DNA of 64,000 bases from JBCBSZ01 sp039185015 (GCA_039185015.1 JBCDAU010000025.1:1-64000); one strand, 5' to 3'; counted from the stretch's first letter, positions 19,985 to 27,614 are shown. The notes: generated from the letters alone by a model not told the origin. Numbers and translations are program-made.

Positions 19985-19990
19985 CCTAGG
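19985..19990. repeat. IS481 target-site duplication, left copy (CCTAGG)
   Basis: CCTAGG fits the NCTAGN target duplicated by IS481 elements. The identical copy is at 21035-21040. Confidence 0.8.
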
Positions 19991-21034
19991 TGTAGTGGCC
20001 ATGGAGGTTGTTGACGCGGGTGGGTCCGTGAAGGGGTGAGCCTCCGCGGCGAGTGTGGATGTCGCTGAACAGACCACACGACCACGGAGGCTCGGTGTCT
20101 CACCGTAACGCTCGTCTCACCCCTGCTGGCCGACGCATCCTCGTTGAACGCGTCGCTGCCGGGACCCCGCAGGCCCATGTCGCTGTGCAGATGGGTATCA
20201 GCCGGGCCACGGTGCACAAGTGGTGGCACCGCTGGCTGGTCGAAGGTGTCGCCGGGCTCGAGGACCGCTCATCTCGCCCGCATCGCTCACCGTCACGCAC
20301 CCGGCCCAGCATCGAGACCAGGGTGTGCCGGCTGCGGCGGTCGCGGCGGTGGGGACCGGAGCTGATCTCGTTGCACACCGGGGTGCCGTCATCGACGGTG
20401 CACCAGATCCTGGTCCGCCATGGACTGAACCGACTCGCTGGCATTGACGGTCCCACGGGTCGGGTGGTCCGCCGCTATGAGCGCGCCCACCCGGGCGAGT
20501 TGATCCATCTCGACATCAAGAAGGCCGGCAAGATCCCACCCGGTGGGGGCTGGCGCATCCACGGACGAGGCACCAAAGCCAAGGGTCCCCGGCTCGGCTA
20601 CACCTACTTCCACGTCGCCGTTGATGATCACTCCCGGGTGGCCTACGTCGAAGCCCACGACAACGAACAAGCCCGCACCCTGGTGGAGTTCTGGGACCGA
20701 GCCCAGGCCTGGTTCACCGACCGAGGCATGACCGTCGACGAAGTCCTCTCCGACAACGGCTCGAACTTCCGGTCACGCCTGTTCGCCACCCGCCTCGCCG
20801 CTGCTGGGATCAAGCACCGACGAACCCGGCCCTACCAGCCCCAGGCCAACGGCAAGGTTGAGCGGTTCAACCGGACCATGAGCACCGAGTTCCTCTACGC
20901 CCGCCGCTTCCGCTCAGAAGCCGACCGCCGCCGACGCCTTGACCGCTGGGTGCACGACTACAACCATCACCGCAACCACACCGCCATCGGCGGCCCACCC
21001 GCCACCCGCGTCCACAACGTCACCGGCTCCTACA
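19991..21034 (+). mobile_element. IS481-family insertion sequence, 1044 bp, apparently intact
   Basis: The element runs from TGTAG to CTACA with 33-bp imperfect terminal inverted repeats (19991-20023 against 21002-21034, 26 of 33 matching). It is flanked by CCTAGG on both sides, in agreement with the known NCTAGN target duplication of IS481. It holds one transposase gene. It sits in what was a 3-base gap between the convergent TetR and adenosine deaminase genes and breaks neither. Because CCTAGG is both duplicated and palindromic, the boundary could be drawn a few bases differently. Confidence 0.9.
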
Positions 21035-21039
21035 CCTAG
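20095..21039 (+). CDS. IS481-family transposase
   Basis: 314 residues from GTG 20095, with GGAGG four bases upstream. The N-terminal helix-turn-helix has V-A-V-Q-M-G-I-S-R-A-T-V-H-K-W. The DDE integrase core has I-H-L-D-I-K-K (first Asp), L-S-D-N-G-S (second Asp) and N-G-K-V-E-R-F-N (Glu). All catalytic residues are present, so it may be active. The stop codon TAG (21037-21039) is not inside the element: it is formed by the right target duplication, since the element ends in TACA and the target supplies CCTAG. Confidence 0.93.
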   Translation: MSHRNARLTPAGRRILVERVAAGTPQAHVAVQMGISRATVHKWWHRWLVEGVAGLEDRSSRPHRSPSRTRPSIETRVCRLRRSRRWGPELISLHTGVPSSTVHQILVRHGLNRLAGIDGPTGRVVRRYERAHPGELIHLDIKKAGKIPPGGGWRIHGRGTKAKGPRLGYTYFHVAVDDHSRVAYVEAHDNEQARTLVEFWDRAQAWFTDRGMTVDEVLSDNGSNFRSRLFATRLAAAGIKHRRTRPYQPQANGKVERFNRTMSTEFLYARRFRSEADRRRRLDRWVHDYNHHRNHTAIGGPPATRVHNVTGSYT

Positions 21040-21040
21040 G
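21035..21040. repeat. IS481 target-site duplication, right copy (CCTAGG)
   Basis: This copy supplies stop codons on both strands: TAG for the transposase and TAG (CTA at 21036-21038) for the adenosine deaminase gene coming from the right. Confidence 0.8.
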
Positions 21041-22097
21041 GCGCGGCGAACGCCTCGTCGATCCGCGCGAGCAGCAGCTGCTTTCGCTCGTGGTCGGCGA
21101 AGCTGCCCAGCGCCGCGTTGCGCTGCAACTGGCGGACCTCCTCCCGGTCGAGCTCGAAGGTGGTCGCCACCAGCGCCAGCTCGGAACTCACCGAGACCCC
21201 GGACATCAGCCGGTTGTCGGTGTTGACCGTCGCTCGGAGCCCAGCGCGGAGGAACGGACCGACCGGGTGGTCGGCGATCGTCGGCACCGCGCCGATCTGC
21301 ACGTTGCAGGAGGGACACAGTTCGAGGGTCACGCCCCGGTCGCGGACGTAGCGCCCGAGTGAGCCGAGGACGATCTCGCCGTCGACGATCTCGCAGTCCT
21401 CGATGAGCCGGACGCCATGACCGATCCGTTGCGCTCCCATCTCCAGCGCGCCGGCGATCAACTCGACACCCGGCGGCTCGGAGGCGTGGATCGTCAGCCG
21501 GGCGAGCCCCCGGTGCGCGATGCCGACGGCGTCGGCATGGTCCGACGGCGGGAAGCCGGTCTCGGCACCGGCGAGGTCGAAGCCGACGACACCGCGGCCG
21601 AGCCACCGGACCGCAGCCTCGGCGACCTCGGCCGACCGGTCCTCGGTCCGCATCGCGCACACGAGGGTGTCGACCTCGATGGCTCCCCCGGTCTCGGTCA
21701 CGCCCCGGGCGAAGCCGGCCGTCACCGCGTCGATGGCCTCGTCGAGCGAAGCCAAACCCGAGCCGTCCGCACCCGAGTGGAGCTCGGGGGCGAACCGCAC
21801 CTCGGCGTGCACGACGCCGTCGGCCGCCAGGTCGACCGCCGCCTCGGCGGCGACCCGTTCCAGGGCCTCGGCGGTCTGCAGCAGCGGGACGGTGTGGGCG
21901 AACGTCGCGAGGTAGGCGAGGATGTCGCCGGCATCCGCGCCGGCCCGGAAGTAGGCGGTCAGCTCGTCAGGGTCGACGGTCGGGAGCTCGTGTCCGATCT
22001 CGTCGGCGAGCTCGAGGATCGTGTCGATGCGGAGCCCACCGTCGAGGTGGTCGTGGAGCAGGACCTTGGGCAACGCACGTGCCTCGTCAGGCGTCAT
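21036..22097 (-). CDS. add: Adenosine deaminase
   Basis: 353 residues. Zinc and catalytic motifs: H-D-H-L-D-G (His 15, His 17), T-I-H-A-S-E (His 204, catalytic Glu 207; most family members have A-G-E), R-I-G-H-G (His 227) and N-T-D-N-R-L-M-S-G (Asp 294), the latter typical of actinobacterial members. It converts adenosine or deoxyadenosine to inosine in purine salvage. It is last in a minus-strand operon with the lipoproteins upstream (22-base gap). Its stop codon lies in the CCTAGG duplicated by the IS481 insertion and is preserved. Confidence 0.92.
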   Translation of the reverse strand: MTPDEARALPKVLLHDHLDGGLRIDTILELADEIGHELPTVDPDELTAYFRAGADAGDILAYLATFAHTVPLLQTAEALERVAAEAAVDLAADGVVHAEVRFAPELHSGADGSGLASLDEAIDAVTAGFARGVTETGGAIEVDTLVCAMRTEDRSAEVAEAAVRWLGRGVVGFDLAGAETGFPPSDHADAVGIAHRGLARLTIHASEPPGVELIAGALEMGAQRIGHGVRLIEDCEIVDGEIVLGSLGRYVRDRGVTLELCPSCNVQIGAVPTIADHPVGPFLRAGLRATVNTDNRLMSGVSVSSELALVATTFELDREEVRQLQRNAALGSFADHERKQLLLARIDEAFAAP

Positions 22098-22119
22098 GCC
22101 CCGAACCTAGGACGGCGGC

Positions 22120-22779
22120 TCAACCGGCGAGCAGTTCCTCGGCCTTCTCGCGGAGCTCGTCGGCGGAGAAGCTCGACACGAACGACTCGATCCGACCGGA
22201 GTCGTCGATGAACGCGAACGCCGGCTGGTAGAACACGTCGAACTCGGTCCAGATGGTGCCGTCCACGTCGGCGATGTGCGGCATGTTGCCCACGCCGACC
22301 TCGTCCACGAACGCCGCACGGCTGTCAGCGTTGCCGGAGCCGGCGACGCCGACGAAGTTGACCCTGCCCTCGTACTCGGCTGCGACCGCAGCCACGTCGG
22401 GACCCTCCCGACGACAGGTCGGTCACCAGGGCGCCCAGAACCAGGCGATCGTGTCGGTGCCGGCGTAGACCGAGAGGTCGATCTCGCCGCCGCCGACGAC
22501 CGCCGGTCCGACGAAGGACAGCTGCGACGGCACCGGGATCGGCGCCGCCGTCGTCTCCGATGGCGCCGCCTCGACCGGCGAGGTGTCGCCCGGCGAGGCC
22601 GCCTCGTCGGCGCCGTCGGTCGACTCGAGCGGAGCGGCAGTCGCCGGGGCGGTGGTGGCCGGAGCGGCCGCGATGGTCGGCGGCGCCGTCGCGACGACCT
22701 GCCCCTCGCTGTCGCCGCCACCGCATGCTGCCGCGACGAGCGCGGCGCCGAGGACGACGGCCGGGAGCCGGCGCCTCAT
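22120..22779 (-). CDS. Candidate selenoprotein: Mpt53/DsbE-like thioredoxin-fold lipoprotein with in-frame TGA (Sec) in place of Cys
   Basis: 220 codons from ATG 22779, which overlaps the preceding stop as ATGA. The N-terminus has a lipobox (V-A-A-A-C, Cys 20), then a Thr/Ala/Pro-rich linker to about residue 80, then a thioredoxin domain. Codon 119 is TGA (22423-22425) in A-W-F-W-A-P-W-[TGA]-P-T-C, exactly the first Cys of the W-C-x-x-C active site. After it, the same frame runs on for 100 codons with family features (F-V-G-V-A, D-V-D-G-T-I-W, Q-P-A-F-A-F-I-D) matching M. tuberculosis Mpt53. A perfect 8-bp hairpin begins 9 nt after the TGA. Likely an extracytoplasmic thiol oxidoreductase; a nonsense mutation is the alternative. 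Confidence 0.82.
22378..22393 (-). promoter_or_regulatory. Second in-gene hairpin downstream of the TGA
   Basis: GGCTGC-GGTC-GCAGCC (mRNA sense) is a perfect 6-bp stem with a GGUC loop. The loop starts 36 nt after the TGA, still inside the usual 16-37 nt SECIS range. Its loop resembles the GGUCU loop of E. coli fdhF. It could assist or replace the first hairpin. Confidence 0.4.
22395..22413 (-). promoter_or_regulatory. Candidate bacterial SECIS element of the thioredoxin-fold gene
   Basis: In mRNA sense, CGTCGGGA-GGG-TCCCGACG is a perfect 8-bp stem; opening the top pair gives a 7-bp stem with an AGGGU loop. The stem starts 9 nt and the GGG loop 18 nt after the TGA. Bacterial SECIS elements need a stem-loop with G among the first two loop bases, 16-37 nt from UGA, and this one fits. 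Confidence 0.65.
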
Positions 22780-23363
22780 GTGACCGGCTCCAGCGGAACG
22801 TCGAGCCCGGCGAAGACCCGGTCGTACTCGGGGAGGTCGGCACCGTCGATCACCATCACGTAGCGGGTCGACACCCCAGCACCGGCCGGCACTTGGAGCG
22901 CCTGCTGGCCACACGTCTTCGCGAAGAGCCCCTCGAACAACTGGTCGCGCTCGCTGTCGACGGGGGCGGACTCCCACCAGCCGTCCAGGCGCGAGCAGGC
23001 GAGCGATGCGCTGACCACACCGTCGTCGACGTCGAAGGGATCGTCGTCGGAGACGTCGGCGCCGGGCTCGACCAGCGTCACGAAGCGGCCCGAGGCCTCG
23101 GCGCCGTCCGCAGGAACCTCGATCTCTCCGACCAACCAGATCACCTCGTCGCCGCTCAGGGCCCGCAACGCCTCGAACGGTGCCACACGACGATCATCGG
23201 GAGGTACTCCCAACTCGACCTGGAGCACGGAACCGTCGGGCAACACGCCTCGCCACATCGTCGCACCGGGCGCGCCGGATGTGCCGTCACCCCCGGAGCC
23301 GCCCGAGCAGGCCGCGACGACCAGGGCGACGGCCACCATCCACAGGACGCGCAGCCTCCGCAC
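22776..23363 (-). CDS. Putative secreted lipoprotein, function unknown
   Basis: 195 residues with a signal sequence and lipobox V-V-A-A-C (Cys 19) followed by a Gly/Ser linker. The mature part is beta-rich with L-L/V-G-E-I-E-V-P and three cysteines (S-L-A-C-S, K-T-C-G), and Y-V-M-V-I-D-G-A near the end. No family recognised. Its stop overlaps the start of the Sec-thioredoxin gene by four bases, so the two are translationally coupled; its cysteines make it a possible substrate or partner of that enzyme (inference). Confidence 0.78.
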   Translation of the reverse strand: MRRLRVLWMVAVALVVAACSGGSGGDGTSGAPGATMWRGVLPDGSVLQVELGVPPDDRRVAPFEALRALSGDEVIWLVGEIEVPADGAEASGRFVTLVEPGADVSDDDPFDVDDGVVSASLACSRLDGWWESAPVDSERDQLFEGLFAKTCGQQALQVPAGAGVSTRYVMVIDGADLPEYDRVFAGLDVPLEPVT

Positions 23364-23396
23364 CGCGCTCAGCGTACGGCGTGCGAGTGGGTGCGC

Positions 23397-23789
23397 TCAG
23401 GACGCGCTCTGCGCGACCGCATCGACGCCCAGCACCACAGTGCGCCGCCGACGTCGGAAATAGAGCAGGATCGCTCGCTCGCCGATGACCAGGCGATCGA
23501 GTCGCCAGGGCCGCCGACGCGAGCCGCGGGCCAGCGTCTGTACCACCGGGTTGACCCACGAGACGCCGCGGAGCTCGACGGTGCCGTCTTCGAGTGCGAT
23601 CCGAACACCGCCGTAGATGGGCGTGACCCGACCGATGCGCGAGCGGGCGGCGAGGCAGGACGCCAGCACGAGGCCGCCCTGGTCCGAGATCAGTCCGCCG
23701 GTCTTGTGGCGCGCCCCCGCGGCCAGTTCCTGACGGACGACGCGATCGAAGGTCGCCTGCATCTCCATGAGCTCGGGATGCGACTCCAT
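23397..23789 (-). CDS. Hypothetical protein, first gene of the lipoprotein/adenosine deaminase operon
   Basis: 130 residues from ATG 23789. It has an N-terminal helix (M-E-M-Q-A-T-F-D-R-V), then alternating strands (G-G-L-V-L-A-S-C-L, G-G-V-R-I-A-L-E-D-G-T-V-E-L) and a basic C-terminus with R-R-R-R-R. No signal peptide and no known family. It is 33 bases upstream of the lipoprotein gene on the same strand. Reading further upstream gives only low-complexity shadow sequence, so this ATG is the likely start. Confidence 0.55.
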   Translation of the reverse strand: MESHPELMEMQATFDRVVRQELAAGARHKTGGLISDQGGLVLASCLAARSRIGRVTPIYGGVRIALEDGTVELRGVSWVNPVVQTLARGSRRRPWRLDRLVIGERAILLYFRRRRRTVVLGVDAVAQSAS

Positions 23790-24244
23790 GGGCCCGGCCA
23801 CCTCGCCCTCCTGTCGTCCTGACGTCACCGGGTCAGGTCGTCCAGGTAGCACGGCAGTGAAGGAGAAAAGGGATGCCGCGCGGGGGCGAGGGAGCCGGGC
23901 CCGAAGGGCGGCGCCCGGGGAGAGCACGCCCGGCCGTCGCCGGGCGCTGAACCCTCCCGGGGCGCCCTGTGGCCCATCGGTCGATCCGGGGCGGTGGTAC
24001 CGCTTCCGACCCGTTGCGTGATCGTGATGGTCCTGGACCGATCCCGGGCGGTGCTGTCGATGCGGTGCGGTCGTCAGGAGCAGGGGCTCCGGATGTCCGT
24101 CTCGTCGCCTCGACACCACCGAACGAGGTCGGTTGACTACATGGAACGCCTGTCGTTCGCCCAGGTCAAGCAGGAATTCTCGTTTCCACAAGCGGTCCCC
24201 GGGATTTCTTCGTCGTCCCCAACGGCTCCGGAACGGTCCCCGTG
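23790..24244. other. Long intergenic region without a convincing gene
   Basis: This region separates the divergent lipoprotein operon and FetAB-like operon and must hold both promoters. It includes GC-rich self-complementary stretches near 23895-23950 and less GC-rich patches (24125-24215). I see no clear sigma-70 promoter, riboswitch or conserved RNA. A GTTTCCACAAG sequence at 24182-24192 resembles the repeats that begin at 24245. Confidence 0.5.
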
Positions 24245-24288
24245 CCGTCCACAAGCCGTCCACAGGAGTCGTCGCACTCGTCCACAGG
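24245..24288 (+). repeat. Phased 11-bp direct repeats upstream of the fetA-like gene
   Basis: CCGTCCACAAG (24245-24255), CCGTCCACAGG (24256-24266) and TCGTCCACAGG (24278-24288) share CGTCCACA. The first two are head to tail and the third is exactly two 11-bp periods from the second, so all three lie on one face of the helix. They end 12 bases before the fetA-like start. This is a likely regulator-binding array; the core also resembles the actinobacterial DnaA box TTGTCCACA. Confidence 0.6.
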
Positions 24289-24300
24289 GCTACGGTCACG

Positions 24301-25002
24301 GTGGTGTCGGCGCCACCCCTGTTCGCCTTCGAGGACGTGTCCATCGAGACGCCGACGAACCGCATCCTCGACCACGTCGATCTCGACATCACCGACGGTG
24401 GGCGCATCACCTGCCTCCAGGGTCCGTCGGGGGCCGGCAAGTCGACCCTGCTGCGGCTCTGCAACCGGCTCGCGGTGCCGACGTCTGGCTCGGTCCGCTT
24501 CCGGGGCGAGGCGCTCGACGCCATCGACCCGCTCACGCTCCGACGGCGGGTCGGCATGGTGTTCCAGCGCCCGACGCTGTTCCCCGGCTCGGTGCGCTCC
24601 AACCTCGCCGAGGCTCGGCCCGACGCCTCGGACGCCGAGATGATCGCCGTCCTGGTACGAGCGCGAACGCCCGGCGATCTACTCGACCGCGACGGCGACG
24701 CGCTGTCCGGCGGTGAGGCGCAGCGGGTCTGCCTCGCCCGCACGCTGCTCACCGACCCGGAGGTGCTGCTGCTCGACGAGCCGACCTCCGCGCTCGACCC
24801 GGCGGCCACACGTGGGCTCGAGGAGCTGGGCCGGTCCCTGGCCGACGACGGCATGCCGATCCTCTGGGTCACCCACGACCTCGCGCAGTCGGAGCGTCTG
24901 GGCGACGACCAGGTCGTGCTGGTCGACGGTCGCGTCGCCGACCGCGACGAACTGCACCGCTATCTCGCCGGTGACCGGGAGGGGCCCGATGGCCGAGGGT
25001 GA
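24301..25002 (+). CDS. fetA: ABC transporter ATP-binding protein, FetA/YbbL-like
   Basis: 233 residues from GTG 24301 (a second GTG follows directly). Walker A G-P-S-G-A-G-K-S-T, Q-loop M-V-F-Q-R-P, signature L-S-G-G-E-A-Q-R, Walker B L-L-L-D-E-P-T-S-A-L-D and switch V-T-H-D are all present. It overlaps the permease gene by 14 bases, and together they match E. coli FetAB, an exporter that protects against excess iron and oxidative stress. Phased repeats just upstream suggest specific regulation. The true substrate here is unproven. Confidence 0.82.
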   Translation: MVSAPPLFAFEDVSIETPTNRILDHVDLDITDGGRITCLQGPSGAGKSTLLRLCNRLAVPTSGSVRFRGEALDAIDPLTLRRRVGMVFQRPTLFPGSVRSNLAEARPDASDAEMIAVLVRARTPGDLLDRDGDALSGGEAQRVCLARTLLTDPEVLLLDEPTSALDPAATRGLEELGRSLADDGMPILWVTHDLAQSERLGDDQVVLVDGRVADRDELHRYLAGDREGPDGRG

Positions 25003-25768
25003 CGTCGGATGGCTGGGGCTGCTCGCCTCCCTGGTGCTGATCGCCGTCACGATCGGGCTGTCGTGGTGGCGGGGTCTGGGCCTCGAGCGGGACGTGATCG
25101 TGGCGACGGCGCGGGCGCTCGTCCAGCTGCTGATCGTCGGCTACGTGCTCACGATCGTGATCGATCCGGACCAGCCCCTGGCGCTCGCGTTCGTGTGGGT
25201 GGGGCTGATGGTGCCCTTCGCCGCCTGGACGGTCGGGCAGCGAGCGAAGGAGATCCCCGGTGCGTTCGGCATCGCCCTCGCCGCACTGACCCCGTCGACG
25301 GTGATCACGTTGTTGATCGTCTTCGCCCTCGGCGTGTTCCCGCTGGAGGCGCGCACGCTCGTCCCGGTCGCCGGGATGATGGTCGGCAACGCGATGAAGG
25401 ACACGATCGTCGCCGGCCGGCGGATCATCGCCGAGCTGTCCGAGAAGCGGGCCGAGGTCGAGGCGCGGCTGGCCCTGGGACAGACGTGGAAGCAGGCATC
25501 ACGACCACACGTGAGGTCGGCGGTCCGCACGGCGCTCATCTCGCAGATCGAGACGACCAAGGGCGTCGGGCTCGTGTTCCTCCCGGGCGCCATGACTGGT
25601 CTGATCCTCGCGGGCATCGATCCGGTCGACGCCGTGCTCGTCCAGGCCGCCCTGATGTTCCTGATCCTCGGCGCCGTCGCGATCAACGTGGTCGTCGTCG
25701 GTGAGGCGCTCACCCGGCGCCTCTTCACGTCCGACCACCGCCTGCTCCCCTTGACCCGGTCGGCCTGA
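24989..25768 (+). CDS. fetB: FetB-like permease (UPF0014 family)
   Basis: 259 residues, the same length as E. coli FetB, with GGGAGGGG four bases before the ATG. About seven hydrophobic helices. Family marks: V-G-L-M-V-P-F-A-A, V-A-G-M-M-V-G-N-A-M and T-K-G-V-G-L-V-F-L-P-G-A-M-T-G-L-I-L-A-G, the most conserved part of UPF0014. It overlaps the fetA-like ATPase gene and forms the membrane part of a putative iron exporter. It converges with the binding lipoprotein gene at 25788. Confidence 0.9.
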   Translation: MAEGDVGWLGLLASLVLIAVTIGLSWWRGLGLERDVIVATARALVQLLIVGYVLTIVIDPDQPLALAFVWVGLMVPFAAWTVGQRAKEIPGAFGIALAALTPSTVITLLIVFALGVFPLEARTLVPVAGMMVGNAMKDTIVAGRRIIAELSEKRAEVEARLALGQTWKQASRPHVRSAVRTALISQIETTKGVGLVFLPGAMTGLILAGIDPVDAVLVQAALMFLILGAVAINVVVVGEALTRRLFTSDHRLLPLTRSA

Positions 25769-25787
25769 TCGACCGACCCGGGTTCGA

Positions 25788-26846
25788 TCAGCCCATCTGG
25801 TCGAGCAGGAGGTTGATGTCGCGCACGATGGCCTCCACTCCGACGACCGTGTTGAGCGACCAGGTGAAGTACGCGCCCGCGAGGACCGGTCCGTCGGTCA
25901 GCACCGAGATCAGCTCCTGCGGGTAGGAGTCGGGCCACTCAGCGGTGACCGAGGAGGCATCGGCGGTGTTGAGGACGATCAGGGCGTCGGCATCGTGGGC
26001 GCCCAGGTTCTCGGCGGCGATCAGGGTCGCAGCCGCGTAGTCCGGCTCGATCGAGCTCTCCGGCTGCTCGACCAGCTGCGCGTCCGGCTGGGTGAGGCCG
26101 ACGGCCTCGAGCGTGGTCGACGCCAGCGACGGCGTGACCATGGCCGACAGCACGTTGCTGAACGACCACAGCACCGAGACCTCGGTGCCCTGGAGGCCCA
26201 TCTCCTCGACCCGAGCTGCGGTCTCGACGATCGACGCCTCGGCGGCCGCGATCCGCTCGTCGTATGCGCCCTCTCGGCCGATGGCGGCGGTGATCGCTCG
26301 GCTCCGGTCCTGCCAGCCCAGCGAGTCGTCGATCGTCACCACGCCGATCGCTTCGTCGATCTGGGCCATGGGGTCGGCCCAGAAGGCGGCGTTCGCGGTC
26401 GACGTGAGGACCAGGTCGGGCTGCAGGTCGATGACCGCCTCCACGTTGAGGACGAACGCCGGGGCGATGTTCTCGGCGGCGAGGATCGACCTCTGCTGGT
26501 CCTCGCTCAGCGGGAACTGATCGATCGTGCCGGACAGGAACTCCGGTCCGTAGCCGTTCGCCACGGGCGTGACCCCGAGCGAGGCCAGGTCGAAGGAGAA
26601 GTCGGCGATGTCCACGATGACCAGATCGTCCTCGACCTCGTCCTCGTCGGGCGCGGCGGTCGTGTCGGCGGCCGAGGGGCCCGCCGGTACCGAGGTCGTG
26701 ACCTCGTCCGCGGCCGTGTCGTCAGCCTCGTCGTCGCTGTCGCCGCAGCCCGCGAGCGCGAGCAGGGCGAGAACGAGGACGAGGCCGAGCGCCAGGGGTG
26801 TCGAGCCGACGTGGCGTCCGATCCGGGGGTCGCGAGAGTGAAGCAC
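25788..26846 (-). CDS. Periplasmic-binding-type lipoprotein (iron-siderophore/metal ABC substrate-binding, TroA/FecB-like)
   Basis: 352 residues from GTG 26846. Signal sequence and lipobox L-A-L-A-G-C (Cys 34), an acidic Asp/Thr linker, then a two-lobed domain joined by a long helix. Family marks are I-D-L-Q-P-D-L-V-L-T-S (the I-x-x-L-x-P-D-L-I/V box of siderophore-binding proteins) and a C-terminal helix V-V-G-V-E-A-I-V-R-D-I. Ligand probably a ferric siderophore. No import permease is adjacent; the FetAB-like genes converge on it but belong to an export family. Upstream are direct TGTCA repeats (26856-26875, minus sense). Confidence 0.82.
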   Translation of the reverse strand: MLHSRDPRIGRHVGSTPLALGLVLVLALLALAGCGDSDDEADDTAADEVTTSVPAGPSAADTTAAPDEDEVEDDLVIVDIADFSFDLASLGVTPVANGYGPEFLSGTIDQFPLSEDQQRSILAAENIAPAFVLNVEAVIDLQPDLVLTSTANAAFWADPMAQIDEAIGVVTIDDSLGWQDRSRAITAAIGREGAYDERIAAAEASIVETAARVEEMGLQGTEVSVLWSFSNVLSAMVTPSLASTTLEAVGLTQPDAQLVEQPESSIEPDYAAATLIAAENLGAHDADALIVLNTADASSVTAEWPDSYPQELISVLTDGPVLAGAYFTWSLNTVVGVEAIVRDINLLLDQMG

Positions 26847-26877
26847 GCCTCACACTGACACGTCATGACATGACAAT

Positions 26878-27474
26878 TCAATGGGCGGTGTCGACTCCTG
26901 TCACCGCCGTGACCGTGTTCAGCGGGTGCGAGCGGAGCGCGGCGAGCGCGCCGAGCCCGTGGCCCATCAGCTCCGAGCCGGGGTCCGCCACCCAGCGCTG
27001 CATCGCGATCCTCCGCGCTGCGACCAGACTGGCCGCGAAGACCTCCACCTCGACGTCGTCGGCGTCGGCCCCGGTCCGCTGGGCGATCCACCGTGAGAAC
27101 TCGGCGGCCAACTCGTGCTCGTAGCTCGCCCACTCCCCGACGAGCTGCGGTGAGGAGAACATCAACCGGATGCGGCGCAGGTCATCCGCCTGGGTGTCCA
27201 CCGACGGCTCGGTCGCCTCGACGGCGGCGACCAAGGCATCGATCACCCCGAGCTCCGCCGGCTGGCGATACAGCGCTGCGATGAACTCGACGGTTCGGTC
27301 CCCGACGTCGCCGAGCAGGATGTCGAGCTTGGAGCCGTAGGTCCGGTAGACGGTCCGCTCGGTCACACCGGCGGTCGCTGCGATCTCCGCGACCGTCACC
27401 TCGTCATAGCTCCGCTCCTCGAAGAGGGCGAAGGCGACCTCGGCGACACGTCGACGCGAGCTCGGGCGAGGCAC
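26878..27474 (-). CDS. TetR-family transcriptional regulator
   Basis: 198 residues. The N-terminal helix-turn-helix reads V-A-E-I-A-A-T-A-G-V-T-E-R-T-V-Y-R-T-Y (about 28-46). The C-terminal helical domain is typical of AcrR-like members. It lies 31 bases upstream of the binding lipoprotein gene on the same strand. The gap holds TGACA-type repeats and a GTCATGAC palindrome (26862-26869) that could be its operator. It diverges from the small gene at 27615. Confidence 0.85.
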   Translation of the reverse strand: MPRPSSRRRVAEVAFALFEERSYDEVTVAEIAATAGVTERTVYRTYGSKLDILLGDVGDRTVEFIAALYRQPAELGVIDALVAAVEATEPSVDTQADDLRRIRLMFSSPQLVGEWASYEHELAAEFSRWIAQRTGADADDVEVEVFAASLVAARRIAMQRWVADPGSELMGHGLGALAALRSHPLNTVTAVTGVDTAH

Positions 27475-27543
27475 GACCAGACGCTACGCGGCGCGGCGCT
27501 CGGCGTCCGCCTCACACGGCCCCCGACGAGATCACGGACGGAG

Positions 27544-27586
27544 CGGGGATCACCCCGATTCATCGGCGACGGCCCGCTCGTACGTT
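27544..27586 (+). promoter_or_regulatory. Bipartite promoter-like element, copy A
   Basis: CGGGG-N4-CCCCGATTC-N17-CGTACGTT ends 28 bases before the ATG of the small gene at 27615. The identical layout with the same spacings occurs at 45266-45308 before the hemolysin III gene. The 17-base spacing and CGTA in the downstream box suggest an alternative (ECF-type) sigma promoter; the GGGG/CCCC arms could also be a regulator site. Confidence 0.6.
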
Positions 27587-27614
27587 CGGATCACCGACGC
27601 AGGGAGGGACCGTC

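Noticed and set aside
22423..22425. Simple nonsense mutation (pseudogene) as explanation for the thioredoxin TGA
   Set aside because: Not excluded, but less likely: the codon is exactly the redox Cys, the downstream frame is intact, a SECIS-like hairpin follows, and a second gene shows the same pattern.
23873..23950. 25-residue open frame with AAGGAG upstream
   Set aside because: The peptide is Gly/Pro/Arg-rich as expected from GC-rich noncoding DNA; there is no other support.
24245..24288. Chromosomal origin based on DnaA-like boxes
   Set aside because: There are only three imperfect boxes, no AT-rich unwinding region and no dnaA, dnaN or gyrB nearby.
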